From assembly GCF_910592395.1 (NCBI RefSeq), contig NC_088309.1, positions 11,846,599-11,910,598 of the forward strand: a stretch of 64,000 bases of DNA, in the 5' to 3' direction. The stretch's first letter is position 1. Each line of letters begins with the position of its first letter. This DNA comes from Lineus longissimus. Lineage: Eukaryota > Nemertea > Pilidiophora > Heteronemertea > Lineidae. Of this stretch, positions 11,971 to 23,345 are shown piece by piece. The translations under genes were made by a program, and so were the position numbers. The notes under the pieces are model-generated. The model was not told the origin of the DNA. It saw nothing but the letters and a program-made list of their open reading frames with translations, and made no database searches.

Positions 11971-12702
11971 CTATATAACTTCTATATCTTTACTTGTCAA
12001 CTCCGTCGAGCTGATGATTTTGACCCGTTTTTAAAGCATCATATAAACCAATTTCATCAGTAAAACTGGCTATTTGATCTTTAAGAGATGGGTTGAAATC
12101 CGCAGGAACCAAATAATCCATAATGAAATATTACAAAAGCGTTTTCACTGTTTTACCTTCATGTTTGCCATTTCTCGAACACGTCTAAAAGGACTGGATA
12201 GGTATGCAAATTGTTATAAGTATTTCAATTTGTAATAGTACTGTACAGCAGGTTAGATTGTATGTAATTAATACCAACGTTCGGTCTAAATCAGTGGTAA
12301 TTTTCGTGGTTAAAATGGCATACTTTTTCTATCCTACATTGTCGAATTTCCGAAACTAGTTTTAATCAGTTTTTTTAAACTAAACACTTAAGAGGTTTGA
12401 GTTGTAATTACACTCATGCTTCGAGCACTCGATACGCAATGTACATGTATATATTGAATCTGTTTATTCCTCTTTAAAGAAAAAAAATTACAAAGTATTC
12501 ATTAAAGTGAAAAGATTGAAAAATTGATAAGCCCAAGCAATGACAACGGTGAGACAGTGCGCTACGATAGCATTTATAATGCATTCCGCAATCCCTTGCG
12601 CCTCCTCAAAAAAACACCAGTGGAACGCTTTAGCACTTTTTAAGTATCAAATGACAATATGATTTTTTTTCCATGACCAGGAAATAGAAGAAAATGGCAA
12701 CT
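11971..12702. other. non-coding stretch
   Basis: AT-rich sequence with no coding frame or repeat structure that I can support. Confidence 0.4.
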
Positions 12703-13146
12703 GAGACAAGACCACTAATGAATATTCATAGGTTGGAGGGTCGAGGCCTATCAATTAGACGAGTGCATGTTTTTAACTCTCAAGTACATATTTGGAGAGG
12801 TATTGAAAAAATATTTGTTGTGGCAAGTCTACAGATATAAAGAAATTATTTGATGAAAAAATTAATTTCGAATTTTGCTAATTGGGTAATAGGGGGCGTG
12901 TTTTGAGTTTTTTCTGCCAGTTGGCTAAAAAGAGTGGAAATATCAAAGTCTGTCTAATTTGTCGATTATCAAAAAATTTCCGTGGTCAATCACCATTTTA
13001 TTTTTCACCATTTACTTGCCCGACTGTCCGGAATAACATAATCTAAATTTCAGATTCACAACACCACGCGTTCTTTGATGCGTCGCGGTCAAACATTGAC
13101 AATTTAACTGCTAAAAGGCTTAAAAAATCAATTGTGGTCTTGTCTC
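12703..13146 (+). mobile_element. MITE, copy 1 of a 444-base family
   Basis: Begins GAGACAAGACCAC and ends with the exact complement GTGGTCTTGTCTC, 444 bases, flanked by AACT on both sides (4-base target duplication). No coding capacity. Two further copies lie at 13171-13613 and, inverted, at 27864-28307, all of near-identical length and high similarity. A 4-base duplication occurs in Chapaev, Sola and Ginger groups; the TIR alone does not let me choose. Confidence 0.88.
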
Positions 13147-13170
13147 AACTTACCCGTCATGCAGGGAGGT

Positions 13171-13613
13171 GAGACAAGACCACTAATGAATATTCATAGG
13201 TTGGAGGGTCGAGGCCAATCAATTAGACGAGTGCATGTTTTTTACTCTCAAGTACATATTTGGAGAGGTATTGAAAAAATATTTGTTGTGGCAAGTCTAC
13301 AGATATAAAGAAATTATTTGATGAAAAAATTAATTTCGAATTTTGCTAATTGGGTAATAGGGGGCGTGTTTTGAGATTTTTCTGCCATTTGGCTGAAAAG
13401 AGTGGAAATATCAATGTCTGTCTAATTTGTCGATTATAAAAAAATTTCCGTGGTCAACTACCAGTTTACTTTTCACCATTTCCTTGCCCGACTGTCCGGA
13501 ATATCATATCAAAATTTCAGATTCACAACCCCACGCAGTATTTGATGCGTCGCGGTCAAACATTGACAATTTAACTGCTAAAAGGCTTAAAAAATCAATG
13601 GTGGTCTTGTCTC
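13171..13613 (+). mobile_element. MITE, copy 2 of the 444-base family
   Basis: Same ends as the copy just upstream, same orientation, separated from it by only 24 bases, with its own flanking duplication AGGT (13167-13170 and 13614-13617). The separate duplications show two independent insertions, not a tandem duplication of one copy. Confidence 0.88.
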
Positions 13614-13637
13614 AGGTTGAAGTGGGTTATACGTTGA

Positions 13638-14005
13638 ATAGCATTCCGCGAAGATGACGTCACTGCAGCTGCTGCCCTCTATTTCCCCATCGCTGAATTA
13701 CAGGCAATGTCGGACAAACATGCGGTTTCGTAAAGGATTTAGGCTTTCTAACTGGGGCAGTTAGATTCAATCTGGCACATGTCCGAGTGTTGGAAATACT
13801 ACATAATTGTTCTGAATATTTCTCTCTCTGACTCTATGGTATCATTCATGCTAAAAAAATGCAGGGTCAAAGATAATTGACTTTGAAATAAGCTCAAATG
13901 CGTAGAAATAAGTGTCGATGTCCGACTGTCACGTGACTAAAACGTCATCAATATCTTATGCAAATGACCTTGTGAGCTATAAATAGTAACTTCGCGGAAT
14001 GCTAT
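13638..14005. mobile_element. 368-base MITE with 16-base TIR
   Basis: The left end ATAGCATTCCGCGAAG (13638-13653) is matched by its exact complement at 13990-14005. The interior has no coding frame but has TGACGTCA-like words near both ends. No clear target duplication can be fixed. Confidence 0.55.
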
Positions 14006-14281
14006 TACATGGGCTATAGTCCAGTCGTAGATGTTATGTCCGCATCGTTTGGGACTTTTGAGGGCGAACTACTATTGATCCTTGCCTCAAAACCAAACTG
14101 GATTTAAGGAATTCAGCATTCTCATTGCAGTAATAATTGGATCATTTTGTGGGTCCTCTGGATAGGCCATATTCTGTTTCTGGATATTTCTCATGGTTTT
14201 CATGAAGAAACGTTGCAACAAACCATCATCCTATTGAAATTTCTCTCGATAACATAATGATGCTTAACCGATGATGTACCT

Positions 14282-15268
14282 ATAGGCAAAAAAGCAGGTA
14301 CACTGAAGAAAATCCTTGAAGTAAGTCGTCTGATACGTCCTTCTGAAATAATGGGGATGGATAATGCTATGTGGCTTCTCTTGTACAGAACAAGAAATAG
14401 ACTTGTAGGTGTCTTTGTTCAATACACTTTAAGACTGTCATACCTTGTTCGTCAAGGCTTTTCCATTATTGGACGATTTACGTCTTTTATTAGCGAATGT
14501 CGAAATTGTTTCATCGCCATCTCTGCGGAGAATTCTCCATGTAAGCGACGTACCTGCGGTCCCTGGTTGTTATATTCAAACACTGGTAAATTAGACGCAG
14601 TCACAGGCAGGTTCCAACCACTGGGGACATTTAATCATTCTCTACAAGCTTGGAAAATACACTTGATTTTTAATGCAATCGGTTCTAACGAAGGTATTCT
14701 AGTTGTATTATTCAAATGCAATAAAAAACAGATAAAGCACCACTACTACAAGTTCTCTGTAGTTACCTACAGGTTTATAAAGGTCGGGCAACAACTGAAA
14801 CTTACGTTATTAGAAATATTAGTGAGTTGTAGTCCATTTTGCAATTCAGCTTCTGTTCAGACCATGGCCGCCACTCCAAACACTCACAATATCCTTGTGT
14901 TTGTTAGCATTGGTCATGTTCCGTCCTTATTTATCCTGCGTAAATCGAAAATGTTCCTAAAAGATGAAATCTTTAAAGGCAACGTTCCTAAGCAACTACG
15001 GAAAATGGCGTTCACAAAATTTGATGTTATGTTTAGTAGAATACTGTATATGTCAAAGATCAGTCGCGGTGCTTATATGATTAAGACATTTCCGGTCGAG
15101 TGCAATGGTCGTTTCAATCTAAAACAACTGAAATTGAACGTGTCTTATGTACGGGAATGCAAAAGAGTGAAAACCTTCCCATTAGATCGGAAAGGTAATA
15201 TATGCATAAGCGATTTTCCCTATCAAACTACCGCGCAGATTTATCGCATCATTCCAGAAATATATTGA
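14282..15268 (+). CDS. uncharacterised protein, paralogue A
   Basis: An open frame whose first ATG is at 14351 gives 305 residues. The similarity to paralogue B (20067-21143) extends upstream in frame to 14285 (GKKAGTLKKIL versus GKNAGTLKKSL), with no in-frame ATG between there and a stop at 14258. The conserved part begins just after TATAG here and TTTCAG in B, so it may be the start of an exon after a spliced 5' exon; alternatively A has lost its start. Shared blocks are GPWxxYSxxGKLD, TYRFIKVG, LRKS, EIFK and a C-terminal IYxIxPxIY. The FxLDRKGNICIS block before the end recalls one blade of an NHL/SMP-30-type propeller, but that is inference. No signal peptide or membrane segment stands out. 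Function unknown. Confidence 0.65.
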   Translation: MGKKAGTLKKILEVSRLIRPSEIMGMDNAMWLLLYRTRNRLVGVFVQYTLRLSYLVRQGFSIIGRFTSFISECRNCFIAISAENSPCKRRTCGPWLLYSNTGKLDAVTGRFQPLGTFNHSLQAWKIHLIFNAIGSNEGILVVLFKCNKKQIKHHYYKFSVVTYRFIKVGQQLKLTLLEILVSCSPFCNSASVQTMAATPNTHNILVFVSIGHVPSLFILRKSKMFLKDEIFKGNVPKQLRKMAFTKFDVMFSRILYMSKISRGAYMIKTFPVECNGRFNLKQLKLNVSYVRECKRVKTFPLDRKGNICISDFPYQTTAQIYRIIPEIY

Positions 15269-15569
15269 GTACTAAGTATTCTGGTTGTAATATTGACAAA
15301 TAGTCAGCAAAAATGAATAATTCTTGTATGAAATATTAGACTTTTATGAGAAATTTTTTATTTGTGACCACCAACTTGTCAACTTGCAGCGAGACCAAAC
15401 AAACACAAGTAGTGATTCCGCATGCGCTGTGCGAATCGAGCATTGCGTAGGTGTAGTGTGAAGTGAAATAAGAAAGTATCGTTAGCAAACCACACACAAT
15501 GCAACATTGAAGGCTGTCTGTTCCCGATAAATGCAATTTTGCTTGAATCGCACAGCGCATGCGACCAAC
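15269..15569. other. intergenic, with short inverted repeat
   Basis: CGCATGCGCTGTGCGAATC at 15418-15436 is repeated as its near-exact complement at 15545-15563, giving a possible stem with a loop of about 110 bases. It lies just before a candidate first exon and could be a promoter-proximal structure or a decayed repeat. Confidence 0.35.
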
Positions 15570-15725
15570 ATGGCAAATCAAGAGCCTTTGTTGGTTCCGC
15601 GTGTGTGCAGTGAAGCATACGATAACAAATCTGCAAAGTACACGTTCTCGTTATCGCAATCAGTGGAAACTGACCCCTTGATGAAGGATTACACTGCGAT
15701 TGTGACAACGCCAGCGATAGTAAAT
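15570..15725 (+). CDS. candidate first exon, unknown protein
   Basis: ATG at 15570 in a good context (CAACATGG) opens 52 codons that run, in phase 0, to a consensus donor (AAT then GTAAGT at 15726). The peptide begins MANQEPLLVPRV and is hydrophilic. No acceptor or following exon could be matched, and no family is recognised. It could be chance: the support is only start context plus donor. Confidence 0.25.
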
Positions 15726-18700
15726 GTAAGTAAATGTCCACAGGTTTTTTTAATATCACAGAGATGAAAAACTAGAATTGTCAGTTGAGTCTTTGCAGAC
15801 TCTGGAGTATCCGCCTCATAGTCATATGCACACAGCCATGCATGTTGACAAAAACAAAACAAAAACATCGCACTTTCACTTCAGCGAAGCGATGGTTTAT
15901 GTGCGAAATACGACTGATCAAGGCAACATAAAGTGTCCAGAAGGGAAGAACACATTCTTGAAACTCAGCTGCTTTAATTCACTGCCGTTTTTTCTTATTT
16001 CATAGCCCATAAACTCCAAATATTAGGTTTTATAGAAAAATGCTTCGATGGTGTAGACTAGTCCCTGGTCTTTATCCGTTACGTTCCTCCATATGTGCAG
16101 CCAATATGTAGTATATAACGCGGGACACCAGTCATCGTGCCGGTATGGCGAGGTTTATTGGTTAAAAATTTACATGTATTGCGCTATGCATGCCCATAGC
16201 ACTTTCGCGGCTGTTACCCAGATTGACTTCTTAGTTCATGGACACCCTCATTTTATCGATGTTTTGCAATGCATTGCCGTGTTCATGTACATATGAAGCT
16301 TTCACCTGGGGACGAGAGTTTGCTGGAATAATTTCTTGAGGAGAATAATACCCTAATACAAAAGTCTCAGCCGATGGCGGAGACTAATAAGATATTTGAA
16401 TGCGGTTTTCAGCAGATTATTGTACATTTAGTTGGTCATATATCTGTTGTATTTGGATGCACCTAATTCCATCCCTTCATTATGTAACAAACATTTCAAA
16501 AAAGGTCAAAAAAATCACCCTTTTTTTCTTGTGCCTTTTCAAAAATTCAAATGAGCCCATGAACTGTGAACTTGCAATCCCATAGAGTGTGTTCGATAGT
16601 CATGACGAACGCACATTTTTGCTTCGGACTTTTATGTTATTTTTTAATCTCTTCCATAACCTTTGATAAAGACCCCCAATCCTTCATGTATGAGCTGAGT
16701 TGGCCATAAAGACCCTGACTGACTGTATTGCTGACTATGAGGGGTGTTCTCAAAGGTCACCAGCTGTCTAAAAAAAACAATCCAATCACCTGTAGCGAGC
16801 TAAAACTAATCTTCAGAAAATGAAGAATTTAGCAGGAATTTCCTAGTAATGAAAGTAACAAGAGACCCAAGGGCCTGGCGCTCAGCTGGATGACCTAATA
16901 ACATAGGACTGATGGTGTAAAGTAGTAAATATCGGCTTTATACTACTGTTTGAAGGTCAAGAGAACACGTTATGCCACTAACATTTCCAATGCAGAGCTG
17001 CCAGCTGGATGAAATATGATTGAACTAATCAGCCATGGTATGTAAATACTACAGGAGGCAACGGAATATATCCCTAGTTCAGTATGTTGTATCGGTAGCT
17101 TAACAGAAAAGAAGTGTCAGAGAGGATGAGACTTCTCCATGGACAACTGTGGTATGTCCAGGCTGGGTTGTACAGCACAAGGATACAAAATGCTGTCTGT
17201 AATTGAGAGGTATCCTGCTTTAACAGAGGTCAAAATAAATAGAAATGACCAGTTTTGGACTAACACCACTGTCTTTTTTTTGATAAGGTAAAGATTACAG
17301 GAGTCAACAAAATTAATTTTATTGAGAGAAATTGACCTGTACTGCAGGTGGTTGGAATTTACAATACAAAGGGTCATGACATTGTGCTCTACTGTGTATC
17401 CCTAGTGAGTCGATCTATCCTTGGCGCAGACAGGTTCAAATTGGCTACATCTTGAATAGATTGAATTGCGATGAAAATCTAATGCAATAAAGGAGCAATA
17501 TCGAAGAGACAAATTAATCAAACCAATTGTCCACAGACTCGGACCCTGAAATGGCGTGATGTATGCGTGCATATAAAAGTATATCAATTGGTCCGATAGA
17601 GATGATGAGGCAATGTCAATATGCCTTGTTCCTTAGTCAGCAATATGTCCCTTTTTATACGGAGAAGAAGGAGAACCCAGATAGGCCTTCACATGTCGGC
17701 TTCCAAATGGCTCGAACCAACTGTACTATCACTACTATAAATTTAAAATGCGTGCTCCTCCTACATGTAGCAATGTCTCGGCCAAAAAGGCACTTAGTCG
17801 ACAGGCAAGCTAGAAGTTCAGCACCGTGAGCAGCTCCTTGGTAAGGCCATGTCAGGTTCCGCGCGCCTCTTCAGATAAATCAAGTATTGAAAGCTGTGGT
17901 GAGCACATAAAAAGACCATGGTCACCTTAATTTGAAAATCCCTTCATAATCAAGGGCTACCTCTGACTAAAACAGCACCCATAAACAATTGACCACCAAT
18001 TTGACCCCAGCTCCTAACTGCGGGAAAACCCAAGTCCAGCAACCAAAAGTACCAAAAATACATTTTTGTTTACATTTGAACTCCACACATGTGTTTGTTT
18101 ACAATTTCATTTAACGCGAAATCTCGAAAATCAGGTGACCTGCAATCGTGGATTGAAAATAACATTAACCTGGGTTCAGCAGGTCAGCAGGTATACCGGC
18201 TGTTCCAATTATCCCCCTACAGCCAGCTGTTCAAAAGGTAATGTTATTCACCCCACAGGGAGTGCAGGTAATTGATTAAGCCCCTGCATAACTTTACAGC
18301 AATGGCTTGGCTTCTGTGGTAAGGAGAATTGACAGTTTTTTTACGGGAGTAACATTATTGTGTTGCTTAAAACGTCTACTTTTTACTCATGTAAGAATCG
18401 TAGTACTAACTATAACCTCAACTTATTTTCCGGTTATGATAACACAACACGCATCTTCATGATCATGATCTTTCTCAAACTAACTGAATGACCTAATCGC
18501 CTTGGACGCACAACCACATATCAATCCGCCCCGACGATCAACAACAAAGTTTTCGTGCTTTTAGCTGTCAACATCAATGGCTATAATATACTCCTGCAGA
18601 ATAGTAGAACTAATAGAACTAATTTCCGAAGTTTCCAATAGTTTGAACACAAATCAGAACATCACCCATCAGCTGGACTCAGATCTGCATAAATTACGAT

Positions 18701-20066
18701 AAATAATGAGGTCGTCGCTTCAATTTCGCAAAGAAAGTTGACTCCATTCGAAGGTTGTTTTGACCAAATTCCGTTGAACTCATCGTTATGAGGGCATTTG
18801 AACACATTCTCGTTGATCTTTTCTATAAACGTGTGAAGTTTCGTACCAAAATACATTTCCGTAAAGGCTTAAATAAGAAAATTTGTCACTTACAAATCAT
18901 CGCTCCGGTAGAAATAAAAAGGTCACCGCCAGTTCTCCAGGTAACCTCGGCGGGAAATTTAAAGCGGAATCATCCGGGGTCAAACAACAGTTTTGCTCAC
19001 TACCGCCAACTGGTGATATAAATTGACAGTAATCTATTTTATATCAAAACTTCTATATCATGAAGACCTTTTCAACTTTATTTCAAGCTTTTATATGCTG
19101 GAATAGAGCGTCAAAAAATTGTTTTTTCATTTACGCATTTTGCCCCCTGGGGAGCTGAATTTGAGTCGAATCGCCCAATTTTTTTTCCGTAAGCAACATT
19201 TTCTGCGGTGTTTATAAGCAAGACTAGATTTGAAGTGCCTCGGTTGTATGATTACAAAATGCCCAACTTTGTCTACAGATGGCTAGATGGAAGGATGGAA
19301 GGACGGACACCAATCGAATAGCTATTTGACTAGCTCCGCTGACTTTGTCAGCTGAGCTAAAAAAACCTTTGTTGCATCATAATTCACCGATACGTTGCGA
19401 AAAAGAATGAAAATAAAGTCACTTTTTGGACATTTTTCGAACTGCCTGTTACGTAATGAAGAGACAGAATTAGCTTGGTCCAAATACAACAGATACATGA
19501 CCAACTAGATATACCATTCTCTGCTGAAAACCTCATTCAATTATCTTATTCTATCTCTGTGATATTTGAAAAAAATGTGGACATTTACTTTCTGGAAGGA
19601 CAGTAAATGTATATTAAAATGAATTCTCAATACCATAAAAATATCTATTAATTCGTTTATCGGACCCCGGTTTAGAGAAAGCTACAACTTATCGATCTCA
19701 TCATGTGGTCAAGGCATATTCTCTTGATCAGAAAGGTCAGTTGGCATTGGATATTTCGTAGCTCAGCTCAAAATACAGTTAGTGGTCAAAGGATTTTTTT
19801 CAATTTCTGCCGAAGAAAATGTGTTCGTAGTAATTTAAAGAAACTTGCCTCGTGAGATCTCTGGTCGATCAACTAGAGTAGTTGTCCATTGTCCGTTACA
19901 ACGATCAAAGTGATTTTTTCTTTCATCACAAATAGTAAGATATGCATATAGCTACATTTTAACAGTGTTTAACGAGAATTGCTTTGACGAGTGATGCGCC
20001 GGTAGAGATTGACTGCGGATGGGTTTCTGATCGAAATGTAATCCATTTCATTCTGCTCTCTAAGAC
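15726..20066. other. non-coding stretch, about 4.3 kb
   Basis: No domain-bearing frame on either strand. It holds scattered AT-rich runs and, at 19140-19365, the end of a dispersed repeat (GCCCCCTGG word, GGATGGAAGGACGGAC, then a terminal hairpin at 19332-19358 and AAAAA) that resembles the end of the modular repeat at 32655-34315. Confidence 0.4.
19332..19358. repeat. terminal hairpin of a dispersed repeat
   Basis: AGCTCCGCTGAC, a TTT loop, and GTCAGCTGAGCT pair along 11 of 12 positions. It is followed by A-runs and preceded by GACGGAC words. A hairpin close to a 3' end is seen in Helitron-type elements, and also in other dispersed repeats, so the class is open. Confidence 0.5.
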
Positions 20067-21143
20067 TTGCTGGATGAAGAGTTAAAATTTATCATCATGT
20101 CGTCCGGAATTATTTCAGGGAAAAATGCTGGAACGTTAAAGAAAAGTCTGAAGTTGAACGGAATGGCACCATCTTCTTGGTCAGTTGGGATAGATAACAA
20201 AGAATGGCTTCTCCTGTACTGGTCAAAGCGTAAACTTACGGGGGTCATTTTCAAATACACTCAAAGATCATTTTTAGTCCGGCAAATATTTTCAATAAAA
20301 CACGCTTTCCATAGTTCTTTCAGTAACACGCTAGGTTATTTTATAGTTTGTCATTTAAGTTCTTCATGCCAGAAGAGCAGCCGTGGTCCCTGGTTCCGAT
20401 ATTCGATAAGTGGTAAGCTAGACACAATCATGGGATGCTTCTGTCGCGGGCACCTCTGTCTTGAGAACGAAAATGATATGGCTGCGAGTATAGATATGTT
20501 CTTTGATCATTTCGATTCCAACCAAGGGACTCTAGTCGTTTCGTTTGTTACAAGGAGGGGGAAAAGTACAAGACAGAGGCAATACAGTGCAAATACCTAC
20601 AGGTTCATTAAGGTCGGAGGTAAGCTGAAAGTTACACCCTTACAAACATTGATCGCGCATCGGATGTCCTCCAGCACTACCGAGTCTGCCAAAAAATATT
20701 TCCGTGTGCAAGGTTTTGCCGCCCCAAGCCACCGTGCAGAAATATTCGTCTTAGTATACATGAAAAAAAAGGTTTCGGATACATCTTATCAGCGCCGTTT
20801 GTATATTCTGCGTAAATCTGAAGGTTTCTTAAACGAAGAGATATTCAAAGATGGCCTCCCGATAGAAATGCCAAGAAGAAAGGAACTCCGACAATTTGAT
20901 ACAGTATTTAATAGACTAGTATTTGTGGTCGAAACTATTCAAGGCGTTTACATGTTAGTGACCATGCAGTTTGACTGCACGGGACATTCACAACCATATC
21001 AACAGAAATTAGAAATTCCCATTCTCGAAAATTTCAAGAGATGGAAGAGATTTGCGGTGGATCAAGAAGGGAATCTATTCGTGAAGACCTACCATCATCA
21101 AACTGCGGTTCATATTTATCAAATTGTTCCTGATATCTACTGA
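20067..21143 (+). CDS. uncharacterised protein, paralogue B
   Basis: An unbroken frame of 358 codons from the ATG at 20067; a second ATG at 20097 (ATCATGTCG) may be the real start. It is a full-length paralogue of 14282-15268, sharing GxWxLLYW/R, GPWFRYSISGKLD, TYRFIKVG, LRKSEGFLNEEIFK, and a C-terminal FAVDQEGNLFV plus IYQIVPDIY. Conservation of reading frame between two diverged copies 5.7 kb apart in the same orientation suggests selection and a local tandem duplication. FAVDQEGNLFV looks like an NHL-type propeller strand, which is inference only. TTTCAG at 20114-20119, just before the conserved core, could be an acceptor. No transmembrane segment. I do not recognise the family. Confidence 0.75.
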   Translation: MLDEELKFIIMSSGIISGKNAGTLKKSLKLNGMAPSSWSVGIDNKEWLLLYWSKRKLTGVIFKYTQRSFLVRQIFSIKHAFHSSFSNTLGYFIVCHLSSSCQKSSRGPWFRYSISGKLDTIMGCFCRGHLCLENENDMAASIDMFFDHFDSNQGTLVVSFVTRRGKSTRQRQYSANTYRFIKVGGKLKVTPLQTLIAHRMSSSTTESAKKYFRVQGFAAPSHRAEIFVLVYMKKKVSDTSYQRRLYILRKSEGFLNEEIFKDGLPIEMPRRKELRQFDTVFNRLVFVVETIQGVYMLVTMQFDCTGHSQPYQQKLEIPILENFKRWKRFAVDQEGNLFVKTYHHQTAVHIYQIVPDIY

Positions 21144-22785
21144 ATAAGTGAATGTGGGAACCTCCTTTGCTTAATGAGCTCGCCTTCTTCTCCATACATT
21201 TCCTCTCCCTCATACTCATCAATCATAAGTTCGGAGAAATGTGGACTAGTACTAGTACACTCGTCGATTTCAAAATCCAAATGAATCTTGTGTAGAGCCT
21301 ATTTACTGTGTTCTGGCACATTCTATAAAGTGACTACCGTAGGTAATAATAGACGGCTTACCCTCCGTTGTGGCTACCTTCATGTACTGCCATGACTGTC
21401 CGCTGTGGTTTACTCTTGTAGTGAATGGAACTGACTCTAGCAATTATCAAACCACTCAATACAAGTGTAACCAGAGCGGACAGTCATGACAGTGGTACAT
21501 TGTATCCAAAGCGGACAGGCTCCCTTCATTTATTGCATTTTAAGTAATTTTATAGAACACTTTCAGCCAAGTGCTTGTTATCACAGAGTATCACGCCGAC
21601 CGTGGGGATCCAACCATGGCCCTTATGTCAACGAGTCAATGATTTATACCTAGGCTCTAGTCGCGGTTACAGTTATGTTTGGGGCCATGTCAATAAAACA
21701 GCTATACGCATGGGGCATGATAACAAGCTTGTGACTTGGAAGGACTAAAATCGAACTATACGAATTGCTTATCGTTTTGGATTCGACAAAGTACTGCAAG
21801 GCGACAACTTTGGATTTCCATGTTTATTCAATGCAGCCGCTTTTTGGAATTCCAAGATGGCAGTTACAAATTTTTTTTAAAGTAAAGTTATACACGAACT
21901 TGTTTTAAAGCTGTTTTATTGAATTATACAAGACATGCACGGGTGTGTCTAGTGATCGTAACGATTGCAACAGCCGCTCTTCGCAGTGGATTTTAAAACC
22001 TTTTCACCCCTTTTCGCTATGACGTAGGAGTGAGTGAAATCTTATTCTGAGGATGCCCCTTGATAGCCGACGATAGCTTTCTCCAAGCTGATAATGCTGA
22101 TCGGACAGCTGGATAGTAGTCAAAGGCTTCTGAACCTTTGGACGTTTTGAGGCCGATTTATCAGGGAACTATTATTTTCAAATGCACGTACAGGTTGACA
22201 TAATTTCATGACTGCCAACAGTTCTTCTTTTTTCAAGAAAGGCACTTGGAAAGTATAGATGCCTTCCACATAATAGAAACGAATTCAAAAATTCTTGTTG
22301 GAAAAGGAGGTCGGCTCAGCTTGCCCAGTGTACCACAACATCCTGTCGTCTTATGTTCTGCTCTCACACACAGTCCACGTCATTCCCTACACCACACTTC
22401 GAGGCAAGTGCTTTTCATCACATCCACCGATTCGTGTGTACATGCTACACAACACAACACATTCAATAATTTTCACAACTTGGGTAGATACATGTATGGT
22501 AGAAATAAGCACGATTTGTACCCTAAATTAGTCTCAGGGCTACAAAAACTCTGCTTTCTCTAATCATTAGGGACAGCTACACCAATATAAACATACAGAT
22601 GTGTTCGAGTTATCATCTGGAAGTATATATTATGTATTTAGAGAAATCAAGCAAATCCACGTCGAATGCCATAGAACAGGAATTATTCGCTGTTGAATCT
22701 GCCTGAGTTTTCAAATTTGTTAAAGTCGTCTACAAGGGCTGTGCTAACAATGGCGGACAGTGGGTGGGGTCAAATGTGTGAGTTA
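21144..22785. other. non-coding stretch
   Basis: Holds the hairpin at 21385-21496 and otherwise no structure or gene that I can support. The frame at 22246-22563 has no family features and is low-complexity in histidine and serine. Confidence 0.4.
21385..21496. repeat. imperfect palindrome, arms about 45 bases
   Basis: TGACTGTCCGCT on the left (from about 21393) and AGCGGACAGTCA on the right (about 21475-21486) are the most conserved parts of two inverted arms, separated by about 22 bases. A third word, AGCGGACAGG, follows at about 21510. It could be a very short foldback element. Confidence 0.6.
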
Positions 22786-23345
22786 ACACTAGTGTCAGAG
22801 TTAGTGTTAGTGTTAGTGTTAACCTCAGCCAGAAAAAACATGGTTGGCGTTAACACTGGGTAAACACCGAGTTAACTACAAGTCAACACTCAGTCAACAC
22901 TGAGTTAACTCCAGCAGTCAGCAGCACTTCGAAATGTGTGATAATCTTCGGTTACGTCCTCCAAGTCTTGTTCTATCAGACAGAGTTGCTTGCAAAGTGG
23001 TTCTTCTGAAGTTGCGGGGTCCTCTGGTAATGTTCATGGCGAAACCAGCCACAGCCTCAAAAATTTGTAAGAACAACATGGCTGCCAAGTTTTAACTCTG
23101 ACACTTGACCTCAAAAAGTGTTAACTCAGAGTTGACCTCCAGGGGTTAGTGTAAGCCTAATGAAATTTGTAATATAAATTCGTCTGAATAATTCCTTGTG
23201 CACAGGTTAACTCTGAGTTAACTCCAGAGCCAAAAAGTGTTAACTTTGGAATAACTCTCTGTTAACTCTACACTTTTACAAGATGTCATATCTCATGGTT
23301 AACACTGGGGTTAGTGTTTGTGTTAGTGTTAACTCGGGCGTTTGT
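22786..23345. repeat. GTTAAC-rich foldback-like repeat
   Basis: A stretch of about 550 bases is packed with GTTAACACT, GAGTTAAC and their complements, including runs of GTTAGT, and begins and ends with GAGTTAACACTA-type words in opposite orientation. There is no coding frame. It resembles in style, though not clearly in sequence, the element at 4229-4937. A TIR transposon is likely but the ends and target duplication are unclear. Confidence 0.5.

Noticed and set aside
22246-22563. 105-codon plus-strand frame
   Set aside because: Histidine- and serine-rich with no recognisable motif, and an overlapping frame is open as well.
22797-22830. Telomere-like repeat (GTTAGT)n
   Set aside because: Only a few units, six-base unit differs from TTAGGG, and it belongs to a GTTAAC-rich repeat.
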